From CAYZJB01 sp964478735 (GTDB lineage Bacteria; CLD3; SB21), in the NCBI GenBank assembly GCA_964478735.1, contig CAYZJB010000009.1, positions 4,312-68,311 on the forward strand: a stretch of DNA of 64,000 nt, written 5' to 3'. The notes beneath the pieces were generated by a model that was given only the letters and a program-made list of their open reading frames with translations, had not been told where the DNA came from and made no database searches. This document shows positions 1 through 8,552 of this stretch, piece by piece. Position numbers and translations under genes: made by a program. Numbering within the stretch: the stretch's first letter is position 1; the number at the start of each line of letters is the position of its first letter.

Positions 1-312
1 GACGATTTCTCCGCCGTATGTACTGATGGCGACTTCATTCGAATGTTCCAGGGCGGCAAAGCCCCACGGATATTTCATGGATCCGATCGTCCGAACCGTC
101 CGGTCTTCACGCGTTGAAATGACTGAAACGAGCGTGTCTTCCACATTGGCGACGTACAGATACTCTTCGTCGGGCGTCAAAAACAGGGCGTCGGGTCCTT
201 TTCCCACCGGGATGTCTTTTCGCTCGCTTTGCTGGACGTTACAGGAGACCTTTGAACAGCCGATCAGAAGTATGGATATCGCTAAAGTCATGAAATACAG
301 ATGCCTGAACAT
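1..312 (-). CDS. Beta-propeller (YVTN-type) lipoprotein, truncated at window edge
   Basis: Only the first 104 codons are present; the gene runs off the left edge. The N-terminus is a lipoprotein signal, with a hydrophobic stretch followed by LLIGC (lipobox, Cys at about residue 19), so the product is probably an envelope lipoprotein. After it comes GKGPDALFLTPDEEYLYVAN, the pattern of a YVTN/lactonase-type seven-bladed propeller blade, and a second partial blade follows. The start is the ATG at 310-312. It is divergent from the threonine synthase gene, with about 150 bases between them. Substrate unknown; the family call is reasonable but based on one blade. Confidence 0.7.
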   Translation of the reverse strand, partial: MFRHLYFMTLAISILLIGCSKVSCNVQQSERKDIPVGKGPDALFLTPDEEYLYVANVEDTLVSVISTREDRTVRTIGSMKYPWGFAALEHSNEVAISTYGGEIV

Positions 313-402
313 TGAACGCCTTTCAGTTTTAACTACCGTTGGTTGACTTCCAATCCAAGTTAAGGTCTGTACTATGGTATAGAGTCAAGAGTTTTTTTCC
401 AG

Positions 403-426
403 AGGCTATCTATCTATTGATAGCCT
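403..426 (+). promoter_or_regulatory. Perfect 8-bp hairpin just upstream of threonine synthase
   Basis: AGGCTATC and GATAGCCT form a perfect inverted repeat with an 8-base loop. It lies directly before the first possible start codon (TTG 429) of the threonine synthase frame, where a ribosome binding site would be. It has no U-run, so it is not an intrinsic terminator. It may be an operator or an mRNA structure affecting initiation; the role is inferred. Confidence 0.35.
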
Positions 427-464
427 GATTGAGAATCAGCATATTGATAAAAAAAATTCCCACT

Positions 465-1715
465 GTGGGCTACATCCAAAGCCTTCATTGTCTCGGTTGC
501 GGTGCCGAATATCCGCCAGACGCGTTGATGAATCTGTGTCCGGTCGATCAGCGGCCCGTCACAATCGTTCTCGACCTCTCTACCATCAAAAAAGAATTTC
601 CGGGTGATTCGTGGCTGACCCGCAGCCGGCGCAGCATGTGGCGATTCGGACCGTTATTGCCTCTCCATATCGATGATCCGGAGGACCGCTCATTCATCCA
701 CACGATGGGAGAAGGTTATACTCCGCTTTTGTCGTACGACAACTATCCTCTGGCTCGCCAGCACGGTTTCCATCTTGCAATCAAAGATGAAGGTCAGCCG
801 CATCCGGGCTACGGAGCCAATCCAACCCGTAGTTTCAAAGATCGCGGCATGACGATGACCGTCTCCATGGCACGAAAAATGGGCGTGGCCAAATGCGTCG
901 TACCTACGCAAGGAAATGCAGGTGACTCGCTGGCTACCTACGGCCTGCAATTCGGTTTCGACGTCGCCATCGTAATGCCTGACGATACGCCGATGGCCAT
1001 CCTGGGACGTGTTGCCGCGATGGAAAAGATGTATCCTAACGTTCACCTGGACGTTGTGAAAGGTACAATCCGCGAAGCCGCGCAACGGATGAAGGAAAAA
1101 TATTTACCACAAGGTTATTTCAACGTCGCAACGTTTCAGGAACCCGGCTGGCGGATCGAAGGCAAAAAAACGCTTGGCCTAGAAATCGCCGAACCCCGGG
1201 AGCGGGACGGGCGATGGCAATTACCCGACGTCATCGTTTACCCGACGGGCGGCGGAACCGGCATTTTGGGAATGTGGAAAGCGTTCGATGAGTTGGAACA
1301 GCTCGGTCTGATCGGTGGGGAGCGTCCTAAAATGGTCTGCGTTCAGATGGAACAAACGGCTCCCGTAGTCAAAGCCTTCGATGTTGGCGCCAGCGATACG
1401 CAACCGCAAACGGCCGGCCGAACGCTGGCGTATGGACTCAACGTTCCCGGCGGCGTCGGACATTTTCACGTACTGGAAATCATACGGAAGAGCGGTGGTC
1501 TGGCGGTTGCAGTATCCGAAGCGGACATGATTCAGGCCTGCCGTGACGTGTGGGTGAATAAACGCTGGTGGGTCGGACCGGAAGGCGGCGCCTGTCTGGC
1601 GGCTCTGGAAACGCTGGCCGATCAAGGCATCCTTACGTCCGGCATGCGTGCGATTGTATTCAACACGGGATCACCGCTCAAATACTTGCCGGAGGCAGAA
1701 AAATTATTTCTCTGA
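465..1715 (+). CDS. thrC: Threonine synthase
   Basis: PLP-dependent lyase that converts O-phosphohomoserine to threonine in the cytoplasm. The N-terminus carries a small zinc-ribbon-like element (CLGCG, then a third Cys; residues 9, 12 and 25). The fold-type II core follows, with SFKDRG holding the PLP-binding lysine (about residue 125), TQGNAGDS, and a glycine-rich phosphate loop PTGGGTGILG. Length (416 aa) fits the long, zinc-ribbon-bearing threonine synthases. The frame is open from a TTG at 429; I use the GTG at 465 because homology begins immediately after it, but no start has a clear Shine-Dalgarno. It shares the homoserine branch with the metX/metY/aspartokinase operon at 8.5-14.2 kb. 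Confidence 0.88.
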   Translation: MGYIQSLHCLGCGAEYPPDALMNLCPVDQRPVTIVLDLSTIKKEFPGDSWLTRSRRSMWRFGPLLPLHIDDPEDRSFIHTMGEGYTPLLSYDNYPLARQHGFHLAIKDEGQPHPGYGANPTRSFKDRGMTMTVSMARKMGVAKCVVPTQGNAGDSLATYGLQFGFDVAIVMPDDTPMAILGRVAAMEKMYPNVHLDVVKGTIREAAQRMKEKYLPQGYFNVATFQEPGWRIEGKKTLGLEIAEPRERDGRWQLPDVIVYPTGGGTGILGMWKAFDELEQLGLIGGERPKMVCVQMEQTAPVVKAFDVGASDTQPQTAGRTLAYGLNVPGGVGHFHVLEIIRKSGGLAVAVSEADMIQACRDVWVNKRWWVGPEGGACLAALETLADQGILTSGMRAIVFNTGSPLKYLPEAEKLFL

Positions 1716-1770
1716 CAGTGTCCGGTTTATCCAGTCCCGTTCGTTCGATATTAAAGTAAAGGCTACCCGG

Positions 1771-2166
1771 ATGACAACGGCAACTATTCGTCAGCGAGTG
1801 ACGCTTCCTGTGCCGCCGAAACATGTTTACGAGGTTTTTATGTCCGGCCGGCATCATGCGGCGTTCACAGGCCTCGGCGCCCGTATTCAACCGAAAGCGG
1901 GCGGGAAATTTTTAACATGTGGTACGTTTAATTGGGGATGGACGCTTTTTCTTGAACCGGGAAAGCGCATCGTTCAGGCGTGGGCACAAAAGGACTTGCC
2001 GAAAGGACACTTTACAATCCTCGATATTCGGTTGAAACGGAGGGGTCGAGGGATCGTATTGGAGTTTACACAATATGGAGTACCTAAAAATTGCATAAGC
2101 TGGCTTGCTCCGGGATGGGAAAAGACCTATTGGAAACCTCTGCGTAAATATCTGGAAAAGGATTGA
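1771..2166 (+). CDS. SRPBCC / AHSA1-like START-fold protein
   Basis: 131 aa. The beginning (TIRQRVTLPVPPKHVYEVFM) and the later pattern GARIQPKAGGKFLTCGTFNWG...PGKRIVQAWA match the SRPBCC group related to the C-terminal domain of Hsp90 activator Aha1 (AHSA1-like). These small helix-grip proteins have a hydrophobic cavity; ligand unknown. The frame is open upstream, but the ATG at 1771 starts just where the domain begins. AHSA1-like genes are often found beside YCII genes and ECF sigma factors, which is the arrangement seen downstream here, so it may belong to the same regulon. Confidence 0.75.
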   Translation: MTTATIRQRVTLPVPPKHVYEVFMSGRHHAAFTGLGARIQPKAGGKFLTCGTFNWGWTLFLEPGKRIVQAWAQKDLPKGHFTILDIRLKRRGRGIVLEFTQYGVPKNCISWLAPGWEKTYWKPLRKYLEKD

Positions 2167-2242
2167 AACCTTTGTCCGTTGTTCGGTCCCTGGATCGTCG
2201 TATTGGAAACAACACATTCATCAAACTTAACGGGAAATGCAA

Positions 2243-2592
2243 ATGAAAGACTACATGTTCTTTTTTCGCGACTGTCACTCGGTCACGGGTGAAGAATCCG
2301 CCGACGTCAACAGGCCCACATGCAAAAATGGTTTGCCTGGATCGAGAAGCTTCAGAAAAAGGGCGTATATGTTTCCGGCGAACCGCTCGAATAGAGCGGT
2401 AGAGTGGTACGCGATCATGGACGCCGGATCATCGACGAACCGTTTGCCGAAGGTAAAGAAGTGGTCGGCGGTTACTTCTTAATCAAAGCCAGAAACATCG
2501 ACGAGGCATCGGAAATGGCGAAAGAGTGTCCCGGCTTTGCATTCGACAATGCAACGGTCGAAATGCGACCGATCATGCAGATCGACATGTGA
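2243..2592 (+). pseudogene. Degraded YCII/DGPF protein, tandem copy of the next gene
   Basis: This stretch is a second copy of the YCII gene at 2678-3028. It starts with the same MKDYMFFFR, but a net one-base loss before about 2310 throws the frame. In the restored frame the codon equivalent to CCG in the intact copy is TAG (at about 2393), after which the reading frame continues as RRIIDEPFAEGKEVVGGYF to the stop at 2592. The distance from ATG to the shared GTG codon is 161 bases here and 162 in the intact gene. One frameshift plus one nonsense codon make it a recent pseudogene, assuming no assembly error. Confidence 0.82.
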
Positions 2593-2677
2593 CGTCGAAA
2601 GAAGCGAAGTCCATTGTCTGGCCTCGTATGCCGGACCGTTAGAAGCAACAAACGAATTCATTTAGAAAGGGAAAACC

Positions 2678-3028
2678 ATGAAAGACTACATGTTCCTCTT
2701 CCGCGGTGGCGATGAAGCCATGGCTCAGGAATCTCCCGATGCCATGCAGGCTCACATGCAAAAATGGTTTGCATGGATCGAGAAACTCCAGAAAAAGGGC
2801 GTCTATGTTTCCGGTGAACCCCTCGAACCGGGCGGCAAAGTGGTTCGCAACCGCGGCCGGCAGATCATCGACGGACCGTATACGGAAGGCAAGGAAGTGG
2901 TCGGCGGCTATTTCGTGATCAAAGCCAGGGACATCGATGAAGCGTCCGAAATGGCCAAAGATTGCCCGAGTTTTGAATTCGATGGTACGGTCGTCGAAGT
3001 TCGACCGGTCATGCAAATGAACATGTGA
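2678..3028 (+). CDS. YCII-related (DGPF) domain protein
   Basis: 116 aa, one YCII domain (ferredoxin-like fold). The DGPF-type signature is clear: IIDGPYTEGKEVVGGYFVI. The ATG at 2678 has a good ribosome site (AGAAAGGG) upstream. YCII proteins of this type have no proven general reaction; some relatives are small dehydrochlorinase-like or muconolactone-type enzymes. The gene precedes two more YCII genes and an ECF42-type sigma factor, an association reported for the ECF42 group, so its expression is probably controlled by that sigma factor. The next gene's GTG overlaps its stop by four bases. Confidence 0.85.
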   Translation: MKDYMFLFRGGDEAMAQESPDAMQAHMQKWFAWIEKLQKKGVYVSGEPLEPGGKVVRNRGRQIIDGPYTEGKEVVGGYFVIKARDIDEASEMAKDCPSFEFDGTVVEVRPVMQMNM

Positions 3029-3399
3029 GCTGGAAAAACGTGGATCAATTTTTGATCATTTTTCGCGGCGGCTACTATCCGGACGAACTCCGGAACGATG
3101 CGGAGTTTCGAAAAAAGGAAATGGCCCGATGGATGAATTGGATTGAAAAATTGACCGGGGAGGGCCGTTTCATAGCAGGACAGCCGCTTGATCCGACCGG
3201 AAAGGTCGTCTCTCAAAGAGGCCAAACGATAACGGACGGGCCTTACCCGGAAGGAAAGGAAATCGTCGGTGGATATTTTCTCATTCGAGCCGGAGACCTG
3301 GACGACGCGGTACGGCTCTGCGACGATTCGCCGGACTGGGACTACGGCGGCATCATTGAAGTACGCAGGATAGCGCGGATCGATGGAAAGGACCATTGA
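3025..3399 (+). CDS. YCII-related (DGPF) domain protein
   Basis: 124 aa. Same family as the previous gene but diverged: FLIIFRGGYYPDE at the start and TITDGPYPEGKEIVGGYFLI for the DGPF motif. The GTG start lies in a GTGA overlap with the previous stop, which points to translational coupling. It appears to be an older duplication than the one that made the pseudogene at 2243. It is probably co-transcribed with its neighbours and the sigma factor. Function unknown beyond the fold. Confidence 0.83.
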   Translation: MSWKNVDQFLIIFRGGYYPDELRNDAEFRKKEMARWMNWIEKLTGEGRFIAGQPLDPTGKVVSQRGQTITDGPYPEGKEIVGGYFLIRAGDLDDAVRLCDDSPDWDYGGIIEVRRIARIDGKDH

Positions 3400-3400
3400 C

Positions 3401-3802
3401 ATGACTCGTATCACGGGATGTCTCGTTTGGATCGCCATATTCTCCGGTTCCGGCACGGTCGCCCAAAACGTCAGGGCCGATTCGCTTTTTTTATACCGGC
3501 TGACGCTGTCGGAGCATTATCAGAAGTCGGAAAACTGGACAGAGGACGCATGGCGGACGATTCAAATCCATGCGGATTTTCTCGATAGTCTCGGCCGGGC
3601 GGGCATTGTAATTTTCGCCGGCCGTACGCTCCGTCCCCCCGGAAACCCCCAGCTTTTTGGAATCGCCGTATTTTACGCTCCAACGCTTCGAGATGCGGAA
3701 TTATTGATGCAGCGTGATCCGGCGGTTGCGGCAGGTATTCAGCGAATGGAGGTTATGCCGTTTTCCATGGGCATCCGGCATTTCAAGAACGTGCGAGAGT
3801 AG
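3401..3802 (+). CDS. Secreted YCII-like protein
   Basis: About 133 aa from the ATG at 3401, one base after the previous stop (an in-frame ATG at 3383 is also possible). The N-terminus is a signal peptide (MTRITGCLVWIAIFSGSG..AQ), unlike the two cytoplasmic YCII neighbours. The mature part (LFLYRLTLSEHYQKSENWTE, ..AGIVIFAGRTLRPPGNPQLFGIAVF, ..DPAVAAGIQRMEVMPFSMG) follows the typical YCII layout, but the DGPF signature is not preserved. It ends two bases before the sigma factor GTG. An exported YCII domain in an ECF42 cluster is unusual; its role is unknown. Confidence 0.72.
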   Translation: MTRITGCLVWIAIFSGSGTVAQNVRADSLFLYRLTLSEHYQKSENWTEDAWRTIQIHADFLDSLGRAGIVIFAGRTLRPPGNPQLFGIAVFYAPTLRDAELLMQRDPAVAAGIQRMEVMPFSMGIRHFKNVRE

Positions 3803-3804
3803 AC

Positions 3805-5064
3805 GTGCAGGAGACGGAACGGCTTCTGGACCGTCTGTTTCGCCAGGAGGCCGGTAAACTTCATGCGATGCTGACACGCGTCTTCGGCGTCCACAATCTG
3901 GAACTGGTCGAAGACGTCGTACAGGATACGCTCCTCAAGGCGCTTCAACAATGGCCCTATCACGGTATTCCGAAAAATCCCGCCGCCTGGTTGTATCAAG
4001 TCGCCAAAAACCGGGCGCTCGATGTTTTGCGTCGGGAGCGGCACACGACCCGTTTTGCCGAGGATATTGCGCCGCTGCTTGCTTCGGAATATTCCGTTGT
4101 AGCGACGGTCGAGGACTGTTTTCTGGAAACGGAAATTCCCGACGATCAGTTGCGCATGATCTTTACGTGCTGCCATCCATCGCTGCCGTCCGAAGCTCAA
4201 ATTGCACTGACCCTCAAAACACTCTGCGGTTTTGGAACGGCGGAAATCGCCAAAGCGTTTTTGACCAATGAGGAAACGATCCAAAAACGGATCTACCGGG
4301 CCCGCCAGTCCCTGGCGCAGATAAAGTTCGAAATTCCGTCGGGAACGGAACTCGAACAGCGTCTGGACAATGTCCTAGCGGCCCTGTATTTGCTGTTCAA
4401 CGAAGGATACCTGGCGTCGCACGCCGACACGCTCGTGCGGGAAGACCTTGCGCGCGAAGCCATGCGGCTGACGGCGCTGGTATGCGAACATCCGCAAACA
4501 CGGTGTCCGCGTGTTTTGGCGCTGATGGCCCTGTTATGTTTTCATGCCGCTCGCTTTCCGAGCCGGACGGACGATCGGGGACATCTTCGTTTACTGGCCG
4601 ACCAGGACCGGTCCAGGTGGGACCGATCGCTGATCGAACGCGGCAATGAATATATGGATCAGTCGGCGTACGGCGACGAACTTTCGGTTTATCATCTCGA
4701 GGCCGCGATTGCCTACTGGCATACGACGGCAGAATCTTATGCATCGACGCGTTGGGACGAGATCCTCCGCTTGTACGATACGCTCTATCGATTGAATCCG
4801 TCGCCGCTGGTGGCTCTCAATCGGGCCATCGCCGTCGAGCAATTGCACGGGGCGGAAGCGGCGTTGAGGGAACTGGACGCGACCGGCGGAATGGGTCGTA
4901 TACAGCAATATTATCTCTATCATGCCATTCGCGGCCACCTGCTAGCCTCGGTGGGGCGTCAGACTGAGGCTCAATCGCATCTCAAGAAAGCTATCGAGCT
5001 TACACCGTCCGAAATTGAAAAAACGTTTCTTTTTGAAAAACTGAATTCCCTGGATTCCAGATAA
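3805..5064 (+). CDS. ECF sigma factor of the ECF42 type with long C-terminal domain
   Basis: 419 aa, GTG start. Residues 1-80 hold a sigma-70 region 2 (LVEDVVQDTLLKALQQWPYHG, AWLYQVAKNRALDVLRRER). Region 4 lies near 125-180 (AQIALTLKTLCGFGTAEIAKAFLTNEETIQKRIYRAR). The remaining roughly 230 residues form a helical, TPR-like extension (LFNEGYLASH, LNPSPLVALNRAIAV, RGHLLASVGRQTEAQSHLKKA). This architecture, and the neighbouring DGPF/YCII genes, are the hallmarks of group ECF42, which lacks a classical anti-sigma factor and is thought to be controlled through its C-terminal part. No anti-sigma gene is seen nearby. It probably transcribes this cluster. Confidence 0.88.
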   Translation: MQETERLLDRLFRQEAGKLHAMLTRVFGVHNLELVEDVVQDTLLKALQQWPYHGIPKNPAAWLYQVAKNRALDVLRRERHTTRFAEDIAPLLASEYSVVATVEDCFLETEIPDDQLRMIFTCCHPSLPSEAQIALTLKTLCGFGTAEIAKAFLTNEETIQKRIYRARQSLAQIKFEIPSGTELEQRLDNVLAALYLLFNEGYLASHADTLVREDLAREAMRLTALVCEHPQTRCPRVLALMALLCFHAARFPSRTDDRGHLRLLADQDRSRWDRSLIERGNEYMDQSAYGDELSVYHLEAAIAYWHTTAESYASTRWDEILRLYDTLYRLNPSPLVALNRAIAVEQLHGAEAALRELDATGGMGRIQQYYLYHAIRGHLLASVGRQTEAQSHLKKAIELTPSEIEKTFLFEKLNSLDSR

Positions 5065-5244
5065 AGTTGTCCTCGATCGTGATTTTTTGTAAAACCCTTC
5101 CATCTGACGTTCGACAAATTGACGCCGGTCATGGCAGACGCGTCATGACAGGCTGACCTTAAATAGGTGGAGAAAAATCTGTGCCCGCCGGGCGATTGTG
5201 CGGCCGGTCGAAGCAGCCTACATTCACGTCGTGGAGGAGGTCTT

Positions 5245-6186
5245 ATGGCCAGGAAAATAAATAACAAACACACGAAAAAAATACGCTCACATCCAACGGG
5301 AGACCATGGAAAAGACCCGATTCTCCCGGAAAAGGTCGACGCGGAAAAGCAGGGCAACGGGAAACACCACAACGGTAAAAAAGGCAAATCGGCCGAGAAA
5401 GAAAAAAAGAAGCTGAAAAAAAAGACGTACGAAAAAGAACTCGCCCGTCTACAGATCGAACTCGTCAAACTGCAGGAATGGATCAAACACAAGGGTTTGA
5501 AAGTGGTCGTGATTTTCGAGGGCCGTGACGCGGCGGGTAAAGGCGGCGTCATTAAACGCATCACGATGCGTCTGAATCCCCGGGTGTGCCGTGTGGTCGC
5601 ACTGGGTACACCGACGGAAAAAGAAAAAACCCAGTGGTACTTTCAGCGTTACGTCGCGCATCTGCCGGCGGCGGGGGAGATGGTGCTCTTTGATCGCAGT
5701 TGGTACAACCGTGCCGGTGTCGAACGCGTCATGGGTTTTTGCACGGATGAAGAATACCGCGAATTTCTGCGGTCGTGTCCGGAATTCGAAAGAATGCTAG
5801 TCCGTTCGGGCATCATTTTGATCAAATACTGGTTCTCGGTCAGCGACGATGTTCAAGAAAAGCGTTTCCAGAAACGCATGGAAGATCCCGTGCGTCGATG
5901 GAAATTGAGTCCCATGGACCTGGAATCGCGCGAGAAATGGGTCGAGTACTCGAAGGCCAAGGACGAGATGTTTTACTATACGGACATCAAACAGGCCCCG
6001 TGGTACGACGTCAACGCGGACGACAAAAAACGCGCACGGCTCAATTGTATCCATCATCTGCTCAGTCTGATTCCGTACAAAGATCTGACACCGAAGCCGA
6101 TCAAACTGGCTCCACGGCAACGGCGACGCCAGGGTTACGTCCGTCCGCCGATCTCGGATCGTACGTTCATACCGGAAGTGTATTAA
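5245..6186 (+). CDS. ppk2: Polyphosphate kinase 2 (PPK2)
   Basis: 313 aa. Transfers phosphate between polyphosphate and nucleoside di/monophosphates. Walker A is GRDAAGKGG at about residues 93-101, and the PPK2 Walker B/lid region is DRSWYNRAGVERVMGF from about residue 150; KRFQKRMEDPVRRWKLSPMD follows. One-domain length fits class I PPK2. The first 75 residues are a very basic, lysine-rich extension of low complexity that may bind polyphosphate or nucleic acid (inference). The ATG at 5245 has a strong GGAGGAGG site. It lies 65 bases upstream of ppk1, probably in one transcript. Confidence 0.92.
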   Translation: MARKINNKHTKKIRSHPTGDHGKDPILPEKVDAEKQGNGKHHNGKKGKSAEKEKKKLKKKTYEKELARLQIELVKLQEWIKHKGLKVVVIFEGRDAAGKGGVIKRITMRLNPRVCRVVALGTPTEKEKTQWYFQRYVAHLPAAGEMVLFDRSWYNRAGVERVMGFCTDEEYREFLRSCPEFERMLVRSGIILIKYWFSVSDDVQEKRFQKRMEDPVRRWKLSPMDLESREKWVEYSKAKDEMFYYTDIKQAPWYDVNADDKKRARLNCIHHLLSLIPYKDLTPKPIKLAPRQRRRQGYVRPPISDRTFIPEVY

Positions 6187-6251
6187 AAAACAAGCCGATG
6201 CCCCTATCGGTCATTGGCAGGACATCGGAAAAGCAGTAGATTGGTCCGGAT

Positions 6252-8294
6252 ATGAAAATCCGGCTCATCAATAAGGAAATTAGCTGGCTTTCCTTCAATG
6301 CGAGAGTACTCCAGGAAGCGGCCGATCCTACGGTCCCGTTGATCGAACGGGTGCGATTTCTGGGCATCTTTTCGTCCAACCTAGATGAATTTTTTCGCGT
6401 TCGCGTGGCTACACTGCGTCGTCTCGACGCCATCGGCAAAAAAGCGGTAAAACTGATCGGGGACAATCCGGCGGACATCCTCAAACGGATTCACGAAATC
6501 GTCATTTCCCAACAGGCCGATTTCGATTCGATTTACCGCGATATTCTAAAGCAGCTCGAGACCGAAAATATTTTTATGGTCAACGAGCGGGAGTTGATGC
6601 CCGAACACGCTGCCTATGTGCGCGACTATTTCCAGCAAAAAGTACGAACGTGGTTAATCCCGCTCATGATCGATCAGATCGATGAATTTCCAAATCTGAA
6701 AGACAACTCCATCTACCTCGCGATCCGGATGCGCATCCGGAAGAACCCGAAAAAATATAAGTTTGCTCTGATCGAGATACCGACCGACGTGCTGCCGCGT
6801 TTTGTCGTGTTACCGGAGGTCGACCGGAAAAAATACATCATTCTCCTCGACGACGTGATTCGCTTCTGCCTTGGCGGCGTGTTTTCGCTGTTCGAGTACG
6901 ACCAGTTCGAAGCATATACGATTAAATTGACGCGAGACGCGGAACTCGAGTTGGACAATGATATTGCGGAAAGTCTTGTTCGAAAGGTCGCCAAGAGCCT
7001 GGCGAAACGAAAAATGGGGATTCCTGTCCGGTTTTTGTACGATTACCGGATTCCGGACGATCTGTTGAAATTTATTGTAAGCCGGTTGCGTGACCAGAAG
7101 CATTTTATGGACAAGCCCATTCCCGGCGGACGATATCATAATTTTCGGGACTTCATCCATTTCCCGAACCTCGGTCCCCGCCACCTGACGTATAAAGCGG
7201 CGCCGCCGATTCCTCACTGGGAACTCAAAAACAGTTCGAGCATTTTGAACACGCTCTTAAAAAAGGACGTCTTGCTTCACTATCCGTATCAAACGTTCGA
7301 TGTCGTGATCGATTTTTTGAGAGAGGCGGCGATCGACCCAGGCGTGGCGTCGATCAAAATGACGCTGTACCGTGTGGCCCAGCAATCCAATGTCATCAAT
7401 GCACTCCTCAACGCGGCCCGCAACGGCAAATCCGTGACGGTGGTGATGGAATTACAGGCGCGTTTTGACGAAGAGGCCAACATCCAGTGGTCGGCCAAAT
7501 TGCAGGAAGAGGGGATCCGTGTGATTCACTCGACGCGCGACGTCAAAGTACACGCCAAACTCATCCTGATCCGTCGCAAGATCAAGCAGAAAGACGTCTG
7601 GTACGCCAATATTGCGACGGGGAATTTTAACGAAAGTACGGCGCGCGTTTACAGCGACCTCAGCCTCTTTACCTGCAATCCGAAGATCACGGGCGAAGTT
7701 CGTAAAGTGTTCGACGCTCTGGAAACCAATTTTTCCGTCGGAAAATACAAGCACCTCATGGTGTCTCCGTTCAATACGCGGTCGGTACTTGGCAAGCTGA
7801 TTCGTGCGGAAATCAAAAACGCTCAAAAGGGGAAAGAGGCGTACATCCTCGCCAAGGTCAATCACGTCACGGATCCGAAGATCATCAAAAAGCTTTACGA
7901 AGCCGCGTTGGCGGGAGTCAAAGTTAGGCTGATGGTTCGTGGTATGTTGTGTCTGCATCCCGATCAGAAGGAGTTCGGTACGAATTTACAGGTCAAAGCG
8001 ACGATCGATCGGTACCTCGAGCACGCGCGCGTGATGATCTTCTGTCACGGGGGGGCGGAGCGCGTATATCTGTCTTCCGCCGACTGGATGCCGCGGAACC
8101 TCGACAGCCGGGTGGAGGTGGGTGTGGCGATTTATGACGAAACCGTGCGTGAGGAGATACGGTCGTTCCTCGAGACGCACTGGCAGGACGTCAAATCGAG
8201 GCTGATCGGCAAGCGGTCCGACGGTGAGTCGTCGAAAGGATCGAAGGCGCAGGAGGCCATTTACGAGACGCTCAAGCGCAAGGCTCAGAGTTGA
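6252..8294 (+). CDS. ppk: Polyphosphate kinase 1 (PPK1)
   Basis: 680 aa. Reversibly polymerises the gamma-phosphate of ATP into polyphosphate. The N domain begins NKEISWLSFNARVLQEA, and the head domain is followed by two phospholipase-D-like domains. The phosphorylated histidine is seen in VHAKLIL (His about 434); NGKSVTVVMELQARFDEEANIQWS and GVKVRLMVRGMLCLHP are typical of PPK1. Length fits the family. Directly downstream of ppk2, so synthesis and use of polyphosphate are likely to be co-regulated. Convergent with the methionine operon; a long inverted repeat and a terminator lie between. Confidence 0.95.
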   Translation: MKIRLINKEISWLSFNARVLQEAADPTVPLIERVRFLGIFSSNLDEFFRVRVATLRRLDAIGKKAVKLIGDNPADILKRIHEIVISQQADFDSIYRDILKQLETENIFMVNERELMPEHAAYVRDYFQQKVRTWLIPLMIDQIDEFPNLKDNSIYLAIRMRIRKNPKKYKFALIEIPTDVLPRFVVLPEVDRKKYIILLDDVIRFCLGGVFSLFEYDQFEAYTIKLTRDAELELDNDIAESLVRKVAKSLAKRKMGIPVRFLYDYRIPDDLLKFIVSRLRDQKHFMDKPIPGGRYHNFRDFIHFPNLGPRHLTYKAAPPIPHWELKNSSSILNTLLKKDVLLHYPYQTFDVVIDFLREAAIDPGVASIKMTLYRVAQQSNVINALLNAARNGKSVTVVMELQARFDEEANIQWSAKLQEEGIRVIHSTRDVKVHAKLILIRRKIKQKDVWYANIATGNFNESTARVYSDLSLFTCNPKITGEVRKVFDALETNFSVGKYKHLMVSPFNTRSVLGKLIRAEIKNAQKGKEAYILAKVNHVTDPKIIKKLYEAALAGVKVRLMVRGMLCLHPDQKEFGTNLQVKATIDRYLEHARVMIFCHGGAERVYLSSADWMPRNLDSRVEVGVAIYDETVREEIRSFLETHWQDVKSRLIGKRSDGESSKGSKAQEAIYETLKRKAQS

Positions 8295-8434
8295 ACCTGC
8301 CACCGCGTTACACGTCGATTCCTTATTCCAAAAGCGAGGCCGCATCTCTGTACGGGAGGTAACGAAAAACGCGCGTCGATCAATTCGATGGCGCGTCCGG
8401 CCTCATCAGGGTTTTGTCTATCCCATTCCGTCGT

Positions 8435-8482
8435 CGATACGGCCCGAACAGGCGGCTCCGTTAACGTGCGCCGGCCGTATCG
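8435..8482 (+). terminator. Long inverted repeat after ppk, possible terminator
   Basis: CGATACGGCC at 8435-8444 and GGCCGTATCG at 8473-8482 are perfect 10-bp arms around a 28-base loop, followed by AATTTTGG. It lies 140 bases after the ppk stop. The U-run is weak and the loop long, so termination of the ppk transcript is only one reading. The rest of 8295-8552 shows no gene on either strand. Confidence 0.4.
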
Positions 8483-8493
8483 AATTTTGGCAT

Positions 8494-8526
8494 AAAAAAG
8501 GGCCGCCTCCTTTTGAAAGCAGCCCC
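8494..8526 (-). terminator. Intrinsic terminator of the methionine operon
   Basis: Read on the minus strand, GGGCTGC pairs with GCGGCCC (one G-U), followed by TTTTTT. It starts 27 bases beyond the aspartokinase stop, as expected for the end of the metY-to-aspartokinase transcript. Confidence 0.75.
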
Positions 8527-8552
8527 GTCCCTAAGCCCTTTCGTAAAGGACC

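Noticed and set aside
1648..1770. Longer N-terminus for the SRPBCC protein
   Set aside because: The extra residues overlap the end of threonine synthase and have no similarity to the domain; the ATG at 1771 matches the family start.
2165..2236. ECF42 promoter upstream of the YCII genes
   Set aside because: A TGTC element is visible, but I cannot define a matching -10 with confidence by eye.
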